In this document: in pieces, positions 50,851 to 59,031 of the stretch | Numbering within the stretch: the stretch's first letter is position 1 | How the letters are laid out: each line of letters starts with the position of its first letter | NCBI GenBank assembly: GCA_019750335.1 | Contig: JAIEOQ010000008.1 | Coordinates: forward strand, 372,001 to 436,000 | DNA length: 64,000 nucleotides | Reading direction: 5' to 3' | From: Candidatus Obscuribacterales bacterium | GTDB taxonomy: Bacteria > Cyanobacteriota > Vampirovibrionia > Obscuribacterales > Obscuribacteraceae | Notes under the pieces: model-generated | The model's database searches: none | What the model was told of the DNA's origin: nothing | What the model saw: only the letters and a program-made list of their open reading frames with translations | Translations under genes and position numbers: made by a program

Positions 50851-51159
50851 ATGTGGTTTCTGAACAGTTGCCTGTCCCTGCTCAAACGTTTGCGCTTGGG
50901 ACGGTTGCACAAATATGCCTGCCATCCGCCAGGCAACGCTAAAGAAACAAAAATCACTCACTTCTTGAGCAATGCTTCTGCTCTAGGCGCTGGCGCTTGG
51001 TCGGCTTATTTTCATGCTTGGCAATTAGGTTTGCCGGCATGGAAATGGTTTCCGGCAGTCTTCGGCAGCATCGCCCTCACTTATCTGCTCTTTTTTCCCT
51101 TGCTTTATCTTCTGGCGCTGAAACCCGCTTACCGGTTGGTCAGCTCGTTTTTCACCTAA
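50851..51159 (+). CDS. small membrane protein, single-unit relative of the 36847 protein
   Basis: This 102-residue protein has a basic start (SLLKRLRLGRLHKYACH) and two hydrophobic segments. It lines up with the N-terminal unit of the 647-aa membrane protein: ASALGAGAWSAYFHAWQLG against ASAGHYVGWTLG, LPAWKWFPAVFGSIALTYL against APTWQWLLAGFGAMVGTFL, and LLYLLALKPAYRLVSSF against ALYLVAVRPVWKLAELL. TAGGAG precedes the ATG. It may be the ancestral single module or a partner of the large protein. Confidence 0.65.
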   Translation: MWFLNSCLSLLKRLRLGRLHKYACHPPGNAKETKITHFLSNASALGAGAWSAYFHAWQLGLPAWKWFPAVFGSIALTYLLFFPLLYLLALKPAYRLVSSFFT

Positions 51160-51234
51160 CCAGATTGTTACCAAAACCCAATCCCCAGCCGGAACCATTA
51201 AGGCAAGGCTGCTTTCCATCACACGGAGATAGTC

Positions 51235-52452
51235 ATGAACGGCAACAAAGTTTTTCTCATTGACGGCGCACGTACTCCCTTCGCTTCTTTCGGTCGCAGC
51301 TTGAAGGACGTCACTGTCGACAAGCTGGCTGCCCATGCGGCTCAGCATGCCATGGCTCGCGCCGGCGTTAACCCCGGACAGGTCGACGGTTTCATTCTCG
51401 GGCATGCCTTCCAAAGCGGCATGACGCCGAACACGGCACGCTTCGCCTGGTTGAACGCCGGTCTGCCGGCTTCGGCCAGCGCTTATACGATCCAGAACCA
51501 GTGCGGCTCAGGCATGAAAGCGATCAACGAAGCGATGGACAAGATCGCACTCGGTCACGGAGACATTTATGTCGCCGGCGGCGCTGAGTCCATGAGCACC
51601 GTGCCTTACATCTACGACGGCTCTTTGCGCTTCAACAGCTGGTTGGCGAAAAAGCTGCCCAAGTTTTTCCCGAAAATGGGTCCGCGTTTGACCCTCGGTT
51701 TGCTGCAGGACGGCATGGCGCCGCTGCACCTAATCAAGGACACGCGCACCGTAGCCATGGCCCACACTGCGCAACGGCTGGCCGACAACTACGGCATTAG
51801 CCGTGAAGCGATGGACGAGTATGCTCTGCGTTCGCAGCAGCTTGCGGCGCAAGCGATCGCTTCGGGCCGTTTGGCTCGTGAGATCGTTCCTTTCCTGACC
51901 AAACGCGGCGTTTTCAGTCAGGACGAGCATCCGCGCCAAACTTCAGCCAAGGATCTGGCTGCTTTGAAGCCGGTGATGAAGACCAAGGACATCACTCCGG
52001 GCAACGCTTCGGGGATCAATGACGGCGCCTGCTGCGTCGTGCTTGCTTCCGAAACAAGCACGATTCAGCTCGGATTGAAGCCGATGGTCGAGCTGGTCGA
52101 TCACGTTCTGCTCGGTATTGACCCGGAACAGATGGGCTTGGGTCCGTATTATGCCGTGCAAAAACTCCTGGAGCGTAACGGCTTGAGCGCAGCCGATATC
52201 GGTCTTTTCGAAGTGAACGAAGCTTTTGCCGCGCAATATCTCGCTTGCGAAAAGCTGCTTGGTTTGGACCGGGCCAAGGTCAACGTCAACGGCGGCGCCA
52301 TCGCTCTTGGTCATCCGATTGCCGCTTCCGGCGCCCGGGTGAGCTACAGCGTCAGCCACGAGATGGTGCTGCGCGGCGTTGAGTTCGGTATTGCCACCCT
52401 CTGCATCGGCGGCGGACTGGCGATCGCCACCCTGTTCAAGAACGTCTCTTAA
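51235..52452 (+). CDS. fadA: acetyl-CoA acyltransferase (thiolase, FadA-like)
   Basis: This enzyme cleaves 3-ketoacyl-CoA to acetyl-CoA in beta-oxidation, or runs in reverse as an acetoacetyl-CoA thiolase. It has the nucleophile Cys90 in IQNQCGSGMKA, GGAESMSTVPY, FEVNEAFAAQYL, the catalytic His in NGGAIALGHPIAASGAR, and the second Cys in TLCIGGG. The 405-aa length is normal. CGGAGATA lies just before the ATG. It precedes the FadB-like gene by 66 bases on the same strand, forming a beta-oxidation pair. Confidence 0.93.
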   Translation: MNGNKVFLIDGARTPFASFGRSLKDVTVDKLAAHAAQHAMARAGVNPGQVDGFILGHAFQSGMTPNTARFAWLNAGLPASASAYTIQNQCGSGMKAINEAMDKIALGHGDIYVAGGAESMSTVPYIYDGSLRFNSWLAKKLPKFFPKMGPRLTLGLLQDGMAPLHLIKDTRTVAMAHTAQRLADNYGISREAMDEYALRSQQLAAQAIASGRLAREIVPFLTKRGVFSQDEHPRQTSAKDLAALKPVMKTKDITPGNASGINDGACCVVLASETSTIQLGLKPMVELVDHVLLGIDPEQMGLGPYYAVQKLLERNGLSAADIGLFEVNEAFAAQYLACEKLLGLDRAKVNVNGGAIALGHPIAASGARVSYSVSHEMVLRGVEFGIATLCIGGGLAIATLFKNVS

Positions 52453-52518
52453 GGCGGCTGCGCCTCGTTCTGCTTCTTACTTTTACACAACTATGTTCCA
52501 ACTCAAGGAAAAACAACA

Positions 52519-54657
52519 ATGACTGCAACCAATGCAAAGACGGTCTACAGCGGCAACGCTGTGCATCTGTCGCTTTTGAACAACGGTGTTGCGCTTGTTT
52601 GCTTCGACATGAAGGAGAGCAAGGTCAACTTGCTCTCCTCGCCGGTGATGGCCGAACTCTCCAACGTGCTCGACCAGCTGGCTGTGCTGCCTGGTGTGCG
52701 TGGCGCCGTTTTTTATTCGGGCAAAGAAAACAACTTCATCGCCGGCGCCGACGTCAACGAGATTGCCGCAATCCAGCGCCAACACAAGGGTGTCGCTTTC
52801 CAAGCCACCCAAGACGGCAAGGCACTTTTGGCCAAGATTCGCGCTCTGCCTTTCACCACAGTCTGCGCGATCAACGGCACTTCTCGGGGCGGTGGCGCCG
52901 AGCTACCGCTCTGGTGTACTTACATCCTGATGAGCGAAGATGCCACCATCGGCTATCCCGAAGGCGGGCTGGGCTTCCTTCCGGGCTTCGGCGGCAACGT
53001 GCTCGTGATCAAGCGTTGCGGTTTCGAAGCCGGGATGCCTTTCGTTCTCATGCCGCTCAAGGCTTGGGATGCCCGCAAGGCCTGGAAGGCTGGTCTGATC
53101 GACGAAGTGGTGCCGAAAGCCAACTTGCTGGAACGTGCCGTACAGCTTGTTCTTGGTGCCAAGCCGAAGAAAGCCAAGCGTTCGATTTTGCAAAAGAGCA
53201 AAAGCTGGCTTTTGGAACGCACCGGGCTTGGGCGCAAGCTCTTGAAGAAGATGACCCTGGCAGGCATCCTCAAGGAGACCAAGGGCAATTACCCGGCGCC
53301 GGTGTCGTCCCTGGATGTCGCCCTCAAGGCTTTGACTCTGCCGGAAGCCGATGCTTTCACTTACGAATCGCAAGCTTTTGCCGAGCTTTGCGTCGGTCCG
53401 GTTTCGCGCAATCTGGTCCGCTTCTTCCTGACGCGCCAAGACGCGAAGAAAACTCCGGAAGGCGTCAAGCCTGATGTCGAGGTGCGCACGGTTGGCGTCC
53501 TCGGCTTCGGCGTGATGGGCTCGGGCATCACACAAGTGGTGGCTTACTCGGATCACTACAAGGTGGTTGTCTGCGAGTCCTTCCCGCAAGCGATGGAACG
53601 CGGCAAGACCTTGGTCAAAGGCTTGTTCGACAAGCTCGTGGAAAAGGGCAAGCTCAGCCGAGAAGAAGCTGATCGCCGCTTCGGCAATATCAGCTACACC
53701 GATAAGCTTAGCGATCTCGCTCAATGCGATTTGGTGATTGAGGCGATCATCGAAGATCTGGCCAAGAAGCAGGGAGCTTTCGCCCAACTGGGTGAAGGCA
53801 TTCTGGCCAGCAACACCTCCTTCTTGAAGGTGAGCAAGATTGCCGAAGCGGGCAAGCGCCCTGAGCGTGTTGCCGGTCTGCACTTCTTCAATCCGGCTCA
53901 CATCATGGAGCTTGTCGAAGTGATTGCCGGCGAGCAAACCTCGGCCGAAACTCTGGCGGCGCTGCGGATTTTTGCCAGCAAAATCGGCAAGACCGTGGTC
54001 GGCAGCCAGGATTCGCCGGGCTTCATCGTCAACCGCATTCTTGCTCCTTATTTGTTCGAAGCGATTCGTCTGTTCGAAGCCGGCGTTCCGGCGGCCGATC
54101 TGGACAAAGCGCTGGTCAAGTTCGGCATGAAGATGGGTCCGCTTGCTCTCCTGGACGAGATCGGCTTCGACATCGCCGGTCACGTCATCCAGCAGATGAA
54201 CAAGGACTTCGGCGATCGCTTTACGGCGCCGCGCTTGCTCAAATTCTTCCAGGAAAGCAAACTCCTGGGCAAGAAGGGCGGCAAGGGCTTCTATCTGTAC
54301 GATCAGAACGGCAAGCCGCAAGGCTTGAATCCGGAACTGCTCGCCCAGCAAGGCCCGGCCAGCCCGCGCAAGTTCGAGGAGATCCAAGACCGGCTGGCCC
54401 TGGTCATGGTCAACGAAGCAGCCAAGGTACTCGAAGAAGGCGTGGCCGAAAGCGCCGAAGATATCGACTTGGCGATGATCCTCGGCACCGGCTTTGCTCC
54501 CTTCCGCGGCGGCGTAATGAAATACGCCGACGCCACCGGTCCGCGAGTTGTTTTGCAAAAGCTCGAAGCTCTACATCAGGTTGCCGGCGAGAACTATCTC
54601 CCGGCAGCTTTGGTGCAAGAGATGGCCGCCAGCGGCCGCGACTATTGCCGAAAGTAA
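52519..54657 (+). CDS. fadJ: 3-hydroxyacyl-CoA dehydrogenase/enoyl-CoA hydratase (FadB/FadJ-like)
   Basis: This bifunctional beta-oxidation enzyme has 712 aa. Residues ~1-200 form the enoyl-CoA hydratase domain with NFIAGADVNEI and the catalytic Glu pair in GGGAELPLW and YPEGGLGFLPG. Residues ~325-510 form the NAD-binding dehydrogenase domain with VGVLGFGVMGSGI and the catalytic His in HFFNPAHIMELVE. Two helical C-terminal domains begin at SPGFIVNRILAPY. It hydrates enoyl-CoA and oxidises 3-hydroxyacyl-CoA for the adjacent thiolase. A perfect terminator follows. Confidence 0.94.
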   Translation: MTATNAKTVYSGNAVHLSLLNNGVALVCFDMKESKVNLLSSPVMAELSNVLDQLAVLPGVRGAVFYSGKENNFIAGADVNEIAAIQRQHKGVAFQATQDGKALLAKIRALPFTTVCAINGTSRGGGAELPLWCTYILMSEDATIGYPEGGLGFLPGFGGNVLVIKRCGFEAGMPFVLMPLKAWDARKAWKAGLIDEVVPKANLLERAVQLVLGAKPKKAKRSILQKSKSWLLERTGLGRKLLKKMTLAGILKETKGNYPAPVSSLDVALKALTLPEADAFTYESQAFAELCVGPVSRNLVRFFLTRQDAKKTPEGVKPDVEVRTVGVLGFGVMGSGITQVVAYSDHYKVVVCESFPQAMERGKTLVKGLFDKLVEKGKLSREEADRRFGNISYTDKLSDLAQCDLVIEAIIEDLAKKQGAFAQLGEGILASNTSFLKVSKIAEAGKRPERVAGLHFFNPAHIMELVEVIAGEQTSAETLAALRIFASKIGKTVVGSQDSPGFIVNRILAPYLFEAIRLFEAGVPAADLDKALVKFGMKMGPLALLDEIGFDIAGHVIQQMNKDFGDRFTAPRLLKFFQESKLLGKKGGKGFYLYDQNGKPQGLNPELLAQQGPASPRKFEEIQDRLALVMVNEAAKVLEEGVAESAEDIDLAMILGTGFAPFRGGVMKYADATGPRVVLQKLEALHQVAGENYLPAALVQEMAASGRDYCRK

Positions 54658-54665
54658 TTGATACC

Positions 54666-54698
54666 GCTGACGGTGCCGGCTTAACCGGCGCCGTCAGC
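54666..54698 (+). terminator. rho-independent terminator
   Basis: GCTGACGGTGCCGG pairs with CCGGCGCCGTCAGC around TTAA (one wobble), and TTTCG follows. It closes the beta-oxidation transcript. Confidence 0.8.
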
Positions 54699-54746
54699 TT
54701 TCGTTCTCACAAAGCTTGTCCTGAGTTAAGGAGAAAGGCTGTTTTC

Positions 54747-55196
54747 GTGAACCCTCATATTAATCTGCTGATATCCGCCGCCGCTTTTTGCGGCCTCGGT
54801 TTTTGTATTGGGATGGCTTATGTCCGGCACGCCAAGCTGGAAGTCACTCTCGCTAAGACAGCAGGTTATGTGCTAGGGCTCTCAATCCTGGCGGCTGTCG
54901 TCAGCGCCCTTGTCAATGCGGAACGTTGTTTCCATGCATCATGGCTTGGCGCTGGAATTTGCTTGCCAATTTACCGGGTTGCTTTACTGGCGGCTCGTCT
55001 GTTGCCTTTTGAATTCAGCGAAAAAATGCGCCCTGGTTTAGCGAGATTGGAAAGTCTTGAAACAGCGCGCATTTATTACCTACCCGGCAAGTGCTGGACT
55101 CTGGTTTATCGCTGCGGCACAGCTGCAGACTATAACCTCCAGGGCAAACTTGTCGAGATCCGCTTCCCGGATGGAAGCCAGTGGGAGTTCAAATAA
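54747..55196 (+). CDS. hypothetical membrane protein, 149 aa
   Basis: The GTG at 54747 with AAGGAGAAAGG upstream is the likely start; an earlier TTG frame overlaps the terminator. There are three hydrophobic segments (LLISAAAFCGLGFCIGMAY, AGYVLGLSILAAVVSALV, WLGAGICLPIYRVALLAARLL), then a soluble tail of ~60 residues. The tail ends in a strand pair (CWTLVYRCGTAADYNLQGKL, EIRFPDGSQWEFK). It sits one base before the isochorismatase-fold gene, so the two are translationally coupled. The family is unknown. Confidence 0.6.
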   Translation: MNPHINLLISAAAFCGLGFCIGMAYVRHAKLEVTLAKTAGYVLGLSILAAVVSALVNAERCFHASWLGAGICLPIYRVALLAARLLPFEFSEKMRPGLARLESLETARIYYLPGKCWTLVYRCGTAADYNLQGKLVEIRFPDGSQWEFK

Positions 55197-55197
55197 A

Positions 55198-55662
55198 ATG
55201 GAAAAATACACTCTTGTCGTAGTGGATATGCAGCCAATTTTCCACCCAAGCAAAATGGTGATTGCCAACGTCGCTCGGGAGATTGAATTGGCTCGCGCTG
55301 CCGATAACGGCATTGTTTTTCTGGAAATTCCCGGCTGGGGTTGGAATGATGAATATCCACCGACTTATGCAGAATTGACAGCACTCGTGCGCCAATATCC
55401 GCATAAGAAGCGGGAGTTCAAAAGCATCGCCAACGGTGGTCCGGCAGTGCTTGCCGCTTGCCAAAACCAAAAGTTTTGTCACAAGCGCTTTCGTGTTTGT
55501 GGCTTACATACCGAGGCTTGCGTACTGGGAACAGTGGAGCATCTTCTCAAGGACGCAGAGATGGTGACAGTGGTCAAAAACGCTTGCCATGCTTCTCGTG
55601 ACTTTGAAGCGAAGTGCTGGGATCTTTATCCGCAACGCAGCAATCTTTGTTTTTTGAATTAA
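55198..55662 (+). CDS. isochorismatase-fold cysteine hydrolase
   Basis: The 154-residue protein has the fold's catalytic triad pattern: Asp in VVVDMQPIF near the start, a basic residue in the KKREFKSIANGG segment, and Cys in GLHTEACVLGTVEHLL. This family cleaves amide or ester bonds (nicotinamidase, isochorismatase and related enzymes). It is slightly shorter than usual (about 180-200 aa). The start at 55198 is one base past the upstream stop codon, in keeping with coupling. The substrate cannot be told. Confidence 0.82.
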   Translation: MEKYTLVVVDMQPIFHPSKMVIANVAREIELARAADNGIVFLEIPGWGWNDEYPPTYAELTALVRQYPHKKREFKSIANGGPAVLAACQNQKFCHKRFRVCGLHTEACVLGTVEHLLKDAEMVTVVKNACHASRDFEAKCWDLYPQRSNLCFLN

Positions 55663-55668
55663 GAAGAG

Positions 55669-55703
55669 AGAGGACGGTGCAAAAAAATTTGCCATCGTCC
55701 TCT
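55669..55703 (+). terminator. rho-independent terminator
   Basis: AGAGGACG pairs with CGTCCTCT, with an A/T-rich loop that can pair further (TGCAAA/TTTGCCA). TCTTTCTTTTTTTG follows. Confidence 0.8.
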
Positions 55704-55718
55704 TTCTTTTTTTGTTTA

Positions 55719-55737
55719 ATACTATTTTTTATAGTAA
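55719..55737. repeat. TACT-N9-AGTA intergenic palindrome, copy 6
   Basis: ATACT-ATTTTTTAT-AGTAA lies between the terminators of a convergent gene pair. Confidence 0.55.
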
Positions 55738-55746
55738 TACATTGAA

Positions 55747-55781
55747 AACAAAAGAGACGGCCGGCGGCCATCTCTTTTGTT
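55747..55781 (-). terminator. second terminator for the 55807-56187 gene
   Basis: AACAAAAGAGA pairs with TCTCTTTTGTT (11 bp), enclosing GCC/GGC. A first hairpin, AAAAATCGCTTAC with GTAAGCGATTTTT (13 bp, 55798-55827), overlaps the gene's stop codon. Confidence 0.75.
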
Positions 55782-55806
55782 GATTAGTAATCCAGACAAA
55801 AATCGC

Positions 55807-56187
55807 TTACTTGGGTAAGCGATTTTTGTGGACCTCCCGGACAAGAGCTTCAGCAATCTGCTTGGTTATATAATGTCGGCGCCGGGTCGAACCCAGCCAG
55901 AGGCAAAACCCGCCGACCAAACAGAAAGTGACCCCACCCAGCCAGGACAGCCAGGCTTGATCACCCCAAACATATTGCTGCACCCAGAAAGAAAGCCCGC
56001 CCATGAGCAGAAAACCCCAGCCGCCAAGAATGTTTGAGCGATAGAGAGAAACCGGATCGACTCTGGCTTCTCTGTCCTTCAAACGTCCGGCATAGGCTTG
56101 CAGAAGAAAGCCTACCGACAAGAAGAAGCAAACAAATTGCGCAAGCAGCAAGCCCAGCATCAAATAAGCTTTCATCGTGTCGGTCAT
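55807..56187 (-). CDS. small membrane protein, 126 aa
   Basis: Four hydrophobic helices (AYLMLGLLLAQFVCFFLSVGF, ILGGWGFLLMGGLSFWV, AWLSWLGGVTFCLVGGFCLWLG) with a loop DREARVDPVSLYRSN after the first. A polar helix forms the C-terminus (ITKQIAEALVREVHKN). AAAGGAG precedes the ATG. Its stop lies inside a terminator stem. It is 11 bases from the EEP-fold gene on the same strand. No family is recognised. Confidence 0.65.
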   Translation of the reverse strand: MTDTMKAYLMLGLLLAQFVCFFLSVGFLLQAYAGRLKDREARVDPVSLYRSNILGGWGFLLMGGLSFWVQQYVWGDQAWLSWLGGVTFCLVGGFCLWLGSTRRRHYITKQIAEALVREVHKNRLPK

Positions 56188-56198
56188 GGCAGTCTCCT

Positions 56199-57419
56199 TT
56201 ATTTACCGGCTCGGGAAACCAACTCGTCGACGTCGACTAACTTCAAATCCTGATCGGCGCTGCCAGAAAAAGCTCCGTTGGCATCGACAGGGAAATCATC
56301 ATCACCCAACCCACCAGTACAGCCAGCGTTAGGCTTAGCGCCAAGCTGGTGCTTCGGATCGCAGATCACTTTCTGCACGCTGGTCAGAGCATGATCGCTG
56401 AAAGCCCGGGTGATTTGCGGGTTCTTCCAGTAAGCACGCACTTGATAGAAGGACACGTTACCGCCAGTTCCCTTGCCAAAGAAACCGTCGATACGGCTAC
56501 CCATGGATTGGGTCGGTGTCGAATCGCCAGCTGCAATCAGCGTATAACCGCTGTTCTTGAGCGGATCGCCGTCAGTGACTTTCGGATCGCTCAAAATAAA
56601 GTTCATATCGCCGGCGACTAAACCGTCGAAGCTCTGACCGAGCAACTGTTCGAGAATCTGCATCTGCTTGTAACGGACAGCTGCCGTGACTTTCGGACCG
56701 CCACGCATAGACTTAAGGTGCAGGACGACATACTTAGCCTTGACACCGGTCGTCGTATCTTCCAGCTCCAGGAGATAAGCCGGACGCAGATCCGGGATCC
56801 CTTGCACCGTAGCCACTTGCTGATACTCGACCGGTTGGCCGACAAGCTTGAAGCGCGGGTGAACCAGGAAAGCAACTGCCTGACCGCGGGTGTTTGCCGT
56901 AGAGCAATAACCCGTGTAGTTGCAGTAACCGGCAACAGCCGAAACGAAGGCCGCATCGACCTCGGACAAGAAAATCAGATGCCCGCGAGTGAACATCTCG
57001 ATATACACGTCCTTGAAGTACTTGGCTTTTGAGGCATCGCCGAATTCGGCATTGAACTCCAAAAACTGCAAGTTACCCTTGGTGCTGGCCACAGGCAGAT
57101 TGGCAAAAGTTTTCTGCACTTCAGCCAGCACCACCTGAGGGTTTGGCAGCTTGGGCTTACTGCCGCCACCGCCGCCTTTCTGGCTCTTGCGCTTATTGCG
57201 AATCCGCTTGCCGATGTCGTTGGAAAGAAAACCTTGCGGATCAATTTCAAATTCAGCCTCGGCGCTGTCGAGATCGACAGCATCGGGGTCGGGATAAACA
57301 ATGCGGTTGCGATTGACCTGCTCCGTATAGGCCTTGCTTTGCGCAATCAAGCGTTGCAAGTGCTGCGGCGGCAGGTCTTCTCCAAGGCGAACTTCAAGAT
57401 GCTTACCGTTTTTTGCCAT
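56199..57419 (-). CDS. endonuclease/exonuclease/phosphatase (EEP) family protein
   Basis: The C-terminal ~290 residues are an EEP domain: LEFNAEFGD (Asn), IFLSEVDAA (Glu), VVLHLKSMRGG (His), VAGDMNFI (Asp/Asn) and AFSDHALTS (final Asp-His). Such enzymes cleave phosphodiesters in DNA, RNA or lipids with magnesium. The first ~110 residues are charged and end in a Gly-run (KGGGGGSKPKLP), likely a flexible arm. There is no signal peptide. AAAGGAT precedes ATG 57419; a longer frame lacks one. The specificity is unknown. Confidence 0.85.
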   Translation of the reverse strand: MAKNGKHLEVRLGEDLPPQHLQRLIAQSKAYTEQVNRNRIVYPDPDAVDLDSAEAEFEIDPQGFLSNDIGKRIRNKRKSQKGGGGGSKPKLPNPQVVLAEVQKTFANLPVASTKGNLQFLEFNAEFGDASKAKYFKDVYIEMFTRGHLIFLSEVDAAFVSAVAGYCNYTGYCSTANTRGQAVAFLVHPRFKLVGQPVEYQQVATVQGIPDLRPAYLLELEDTTTGVKAKYVVLHLKSMRGGPKVTAAVRYKQMQILEQLLGQSFDGLVAGDMNFILSDPKVTDGDPLKNSGYTLIAAGDSTPTQSMGSRIDGFFGKGTGGNVSFYQVRAYWKNPQITRAFSDHALTSVQKVICDPKHQLGAKPNAGCTGGLGDDDFPVDANGAFSGSADQDLKLVDVDELVSRAGK

Positions 57420-57738
57420 GGCAAATAAATCCTTTCCAGGACAAAAGACCGAGAGCCCAAAGAGGCACCCGGCAGGACACAAAGTGGTAGATTAGTTTCG
57501 GCTAAGACAGCTAGAACAAACCGCTCTTCAAAGAAGAGAGAATCAGATGCGGCTAGATTGGCTGGTCTGGTTTAGCTGTGCTTTTCCGAAATCTAAATGT
57601 GAGAAGAAATAGAACTTGAACTTAACGTTTTTAGATAGGCAAAAACAACGTTTAACGGCTTATCTGCGCTTAAGATCAGCCCCGCTTGACGTCACAGCTA
57701 GCGCGCATACTACTATGCGCGGCAAGTTGAAAAGCGCT
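57420..57738. other. intergenic region, no gene seen
   Basis: 319 bases between two - strand genes. It contains short symmetric sites (CTCTTCAAAGAAGAG near 57521) and GCTAGCGCGC at 57700. No frame with a ribosome binding site is seen. The promoter of the EEP-fold gene is expected here. Confidence 0.35.
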
Positions 57739-58224
57739 TCATGTCTTAGCTCCGCTTAATTTGGCCAGGCGCAAAAATAGCCAAGCCGTGATACCAAATG
57801 CGATGACAGAGACCAAATCGCAAAAGAGGGCATGATCTTCCACAGCCAACCAGGGAACAAGCATCCGCAACAGATCTTTGCACAATACAAGAAAGAATAA
57901 GAAAGCACCGTAAAGCGCGCCAAGCCAAAACAGGGGGCTCTCTTTGATCTCAGATTGGCGAGGCGGTGGCGGTGGTGTTTGAGGAGCAGGATCAGCAGGC
58001 GGGACTTGGTTAGTGGCGCGTAAACGTGCTTTTAAGAAATCGTGAGCAGCATTAAGTTGTTTCTGTTTTTCTAAAGCCTGAAAATAAGCTTTGGATCCCT
58101 GCCCATATTGATCCGGATGATTTAGTTTGGAAAGTCTTTTCCAAGCCTTATTCACTTCTTTAAGCGTGGCTCCCGGTCTTAATTCCAGGACGCCATAACA
58201 GCTTTCCCAATCAAGTTTAGTCAT
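57739..58224 (-). CDS. J-domain membrane protein
   Basis: Residues ~5-65 form a DnaJ domain: CYGVLELRPGATLKEVNKAWKR, then the HPD motif in LNHPDQYGQ, then a helix QLNAAHDFLKARL. A Pro-rich linker (PADPAPQTPPPPPRQ) leads to two or three membrane helices (LFWLGALYGAFLFFLVLC, VSVIAFGITAWLFLRL). The intact HPD implies it can stimulate Hsp70 (DnaK) at the membrane. GGAGG seven bases before ATG 58224 rules out the longer frame. Length 161 aa. Confidence 0.85.
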   Translation of the reverse strand: MTKLDWESCYGVLELRPGATLKEVNKAWKRLSKLNHPDQYGQGSKAYFQALEKQKQLNAAHDFLKARLRATNQVPPADPAPQTPPPPPRQSEIKESPLFWLGALYGAFLFFLVLCKDLLRMLVPWLAVEDHALFCDLVSVIAFGITAWLFLRLAKLSGAKT

Positions 58225-58377
58225 ATATTCAAGCCTCCAAGAGTACTTTTTTTGCCCGAGCACTGAGTGAAATACGGGCTGAAAGTAGCCAGAAAGAGGC
58301 TCTGAAAACAAGGTCCACCAACCATGCAGTGAGGCTAACCCCACACTTCACGAACAAGCTTCGTTAGCGCTAAGTGT

Positions 58378-58396
58378 TTACTTACTCATATAGTAA
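58378..58396. repeat. TACT-N9-AGTA intergenic palindrome, copy 7
   Basis: TTACT-TACTCATAT-AGTAA is the most symmetrical copy: AAGTGTTTACT and AGTAAATACTT pair over 11 bases with one G-T. It lies between two - strand genes, next to a terminator. Confidence 0.6.
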
Positions 58397-58409
58397 ATAC
58401 TTAGAAAAA

Positions 58410-58445
58410 AGCAAGGCGGCTGTTGCGATGCGTAACCGCCTTGCT
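58410..58445 (-). terminator. terminator of the 58480-58881 gene
   Basis: AGCAAGGCGG pairs with CCGCCTTGCT (10 bp). Read on the - strand it ends in TTTTTTC. Confidence 0.85.
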
Positions 58446-58479
58446 CGAAAACGCGTACTCCGTCTATTTGCTGGTGTTG

Positions 58480-58881
58480 TTAGGGATTGAAGATATCTCC
58501 GGCATGGGCAAATTGCAGCAACCCATCCGGACCGTAGACAACTTTGAGGACACTGTCACCAGACTCTTGATCCGACTGTAGACTGAAGTCCCAGTCGTAG
58601 CAAGCGCCTGCTTCTCCTGCCGGCGGCAAACGAGCACCAGTAAACTGGCACTGGTCTGGACCGAGAGAGGGAACGGTCGGACGCTCCTCATCATCCTCCT
58701 CTTCAGCCGGCGGCGCCAGATACACCTCTTCCACCTGGGAGGTGAAATCAGCATTCTCGTTCCGCCGGCGTGCACCGCGTTCAAAGCCTTCATCGAAATC
58801 ATCTCGCCGTTTACCGTAAAAGTTGTCGCGGCGGTTACGAAAACGAAGAAGCTTTCCATGGCGCACAACAAACTCTCGCAT
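58480..58881 (-). CDS. hypothetical protein, 133 aa
   Basis: The start at 58881 is fixed by AGGAGAAA. The first ~45 residues are strongly basic (RHGKLLRFRNRRDNFYGKRRDD, ARRRNENAD), then an acidic stretch (EEVYLAPPAEEEDDEER), then a compact part with two Cys (DQCQFTG, GACYDWD) and beta strands (VLKVVYGPDGLLQF). It is soluble. Charge segregation suggests binding to nucleic acid or to an acidic partner. It lies downstream of truD, with 150 bases between. No family is recognised. Confidence 0.6.
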   Translation of the reverse strand: MREFVVRHGKLLRFRNRRDNFYGKRRDDFDEGFERGARRRNENADFTSQVEEVYLAPPAEEEDDEERPTVPSLGPDQCQFTGARLPPAGEAGACYDWDFSLQSDQESGDSVLKVVYGPDGLLQFAHAGDIFNP

Positions 58882-59031
58882 GCGTTTCTCCTGGCTGAAT
58901 ATCATCGATGTAATAACGCAAGAAACCGGAGGAGCGCCAGCAAAAACAACCTGACGCTCCGGTACCATTCGGCAAATTATCGGCCCACGATCGTACCCCT
59001 TGTACGCATACGCAACATGGGAACACCCTTT

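Noticed and set aside
52903-54558. 551-codon - strand frame opposite the FadB-like gene
   Set aside because: Shadow frame; the + strand encodes all catalytic motifs of the bifunctional enzyme.
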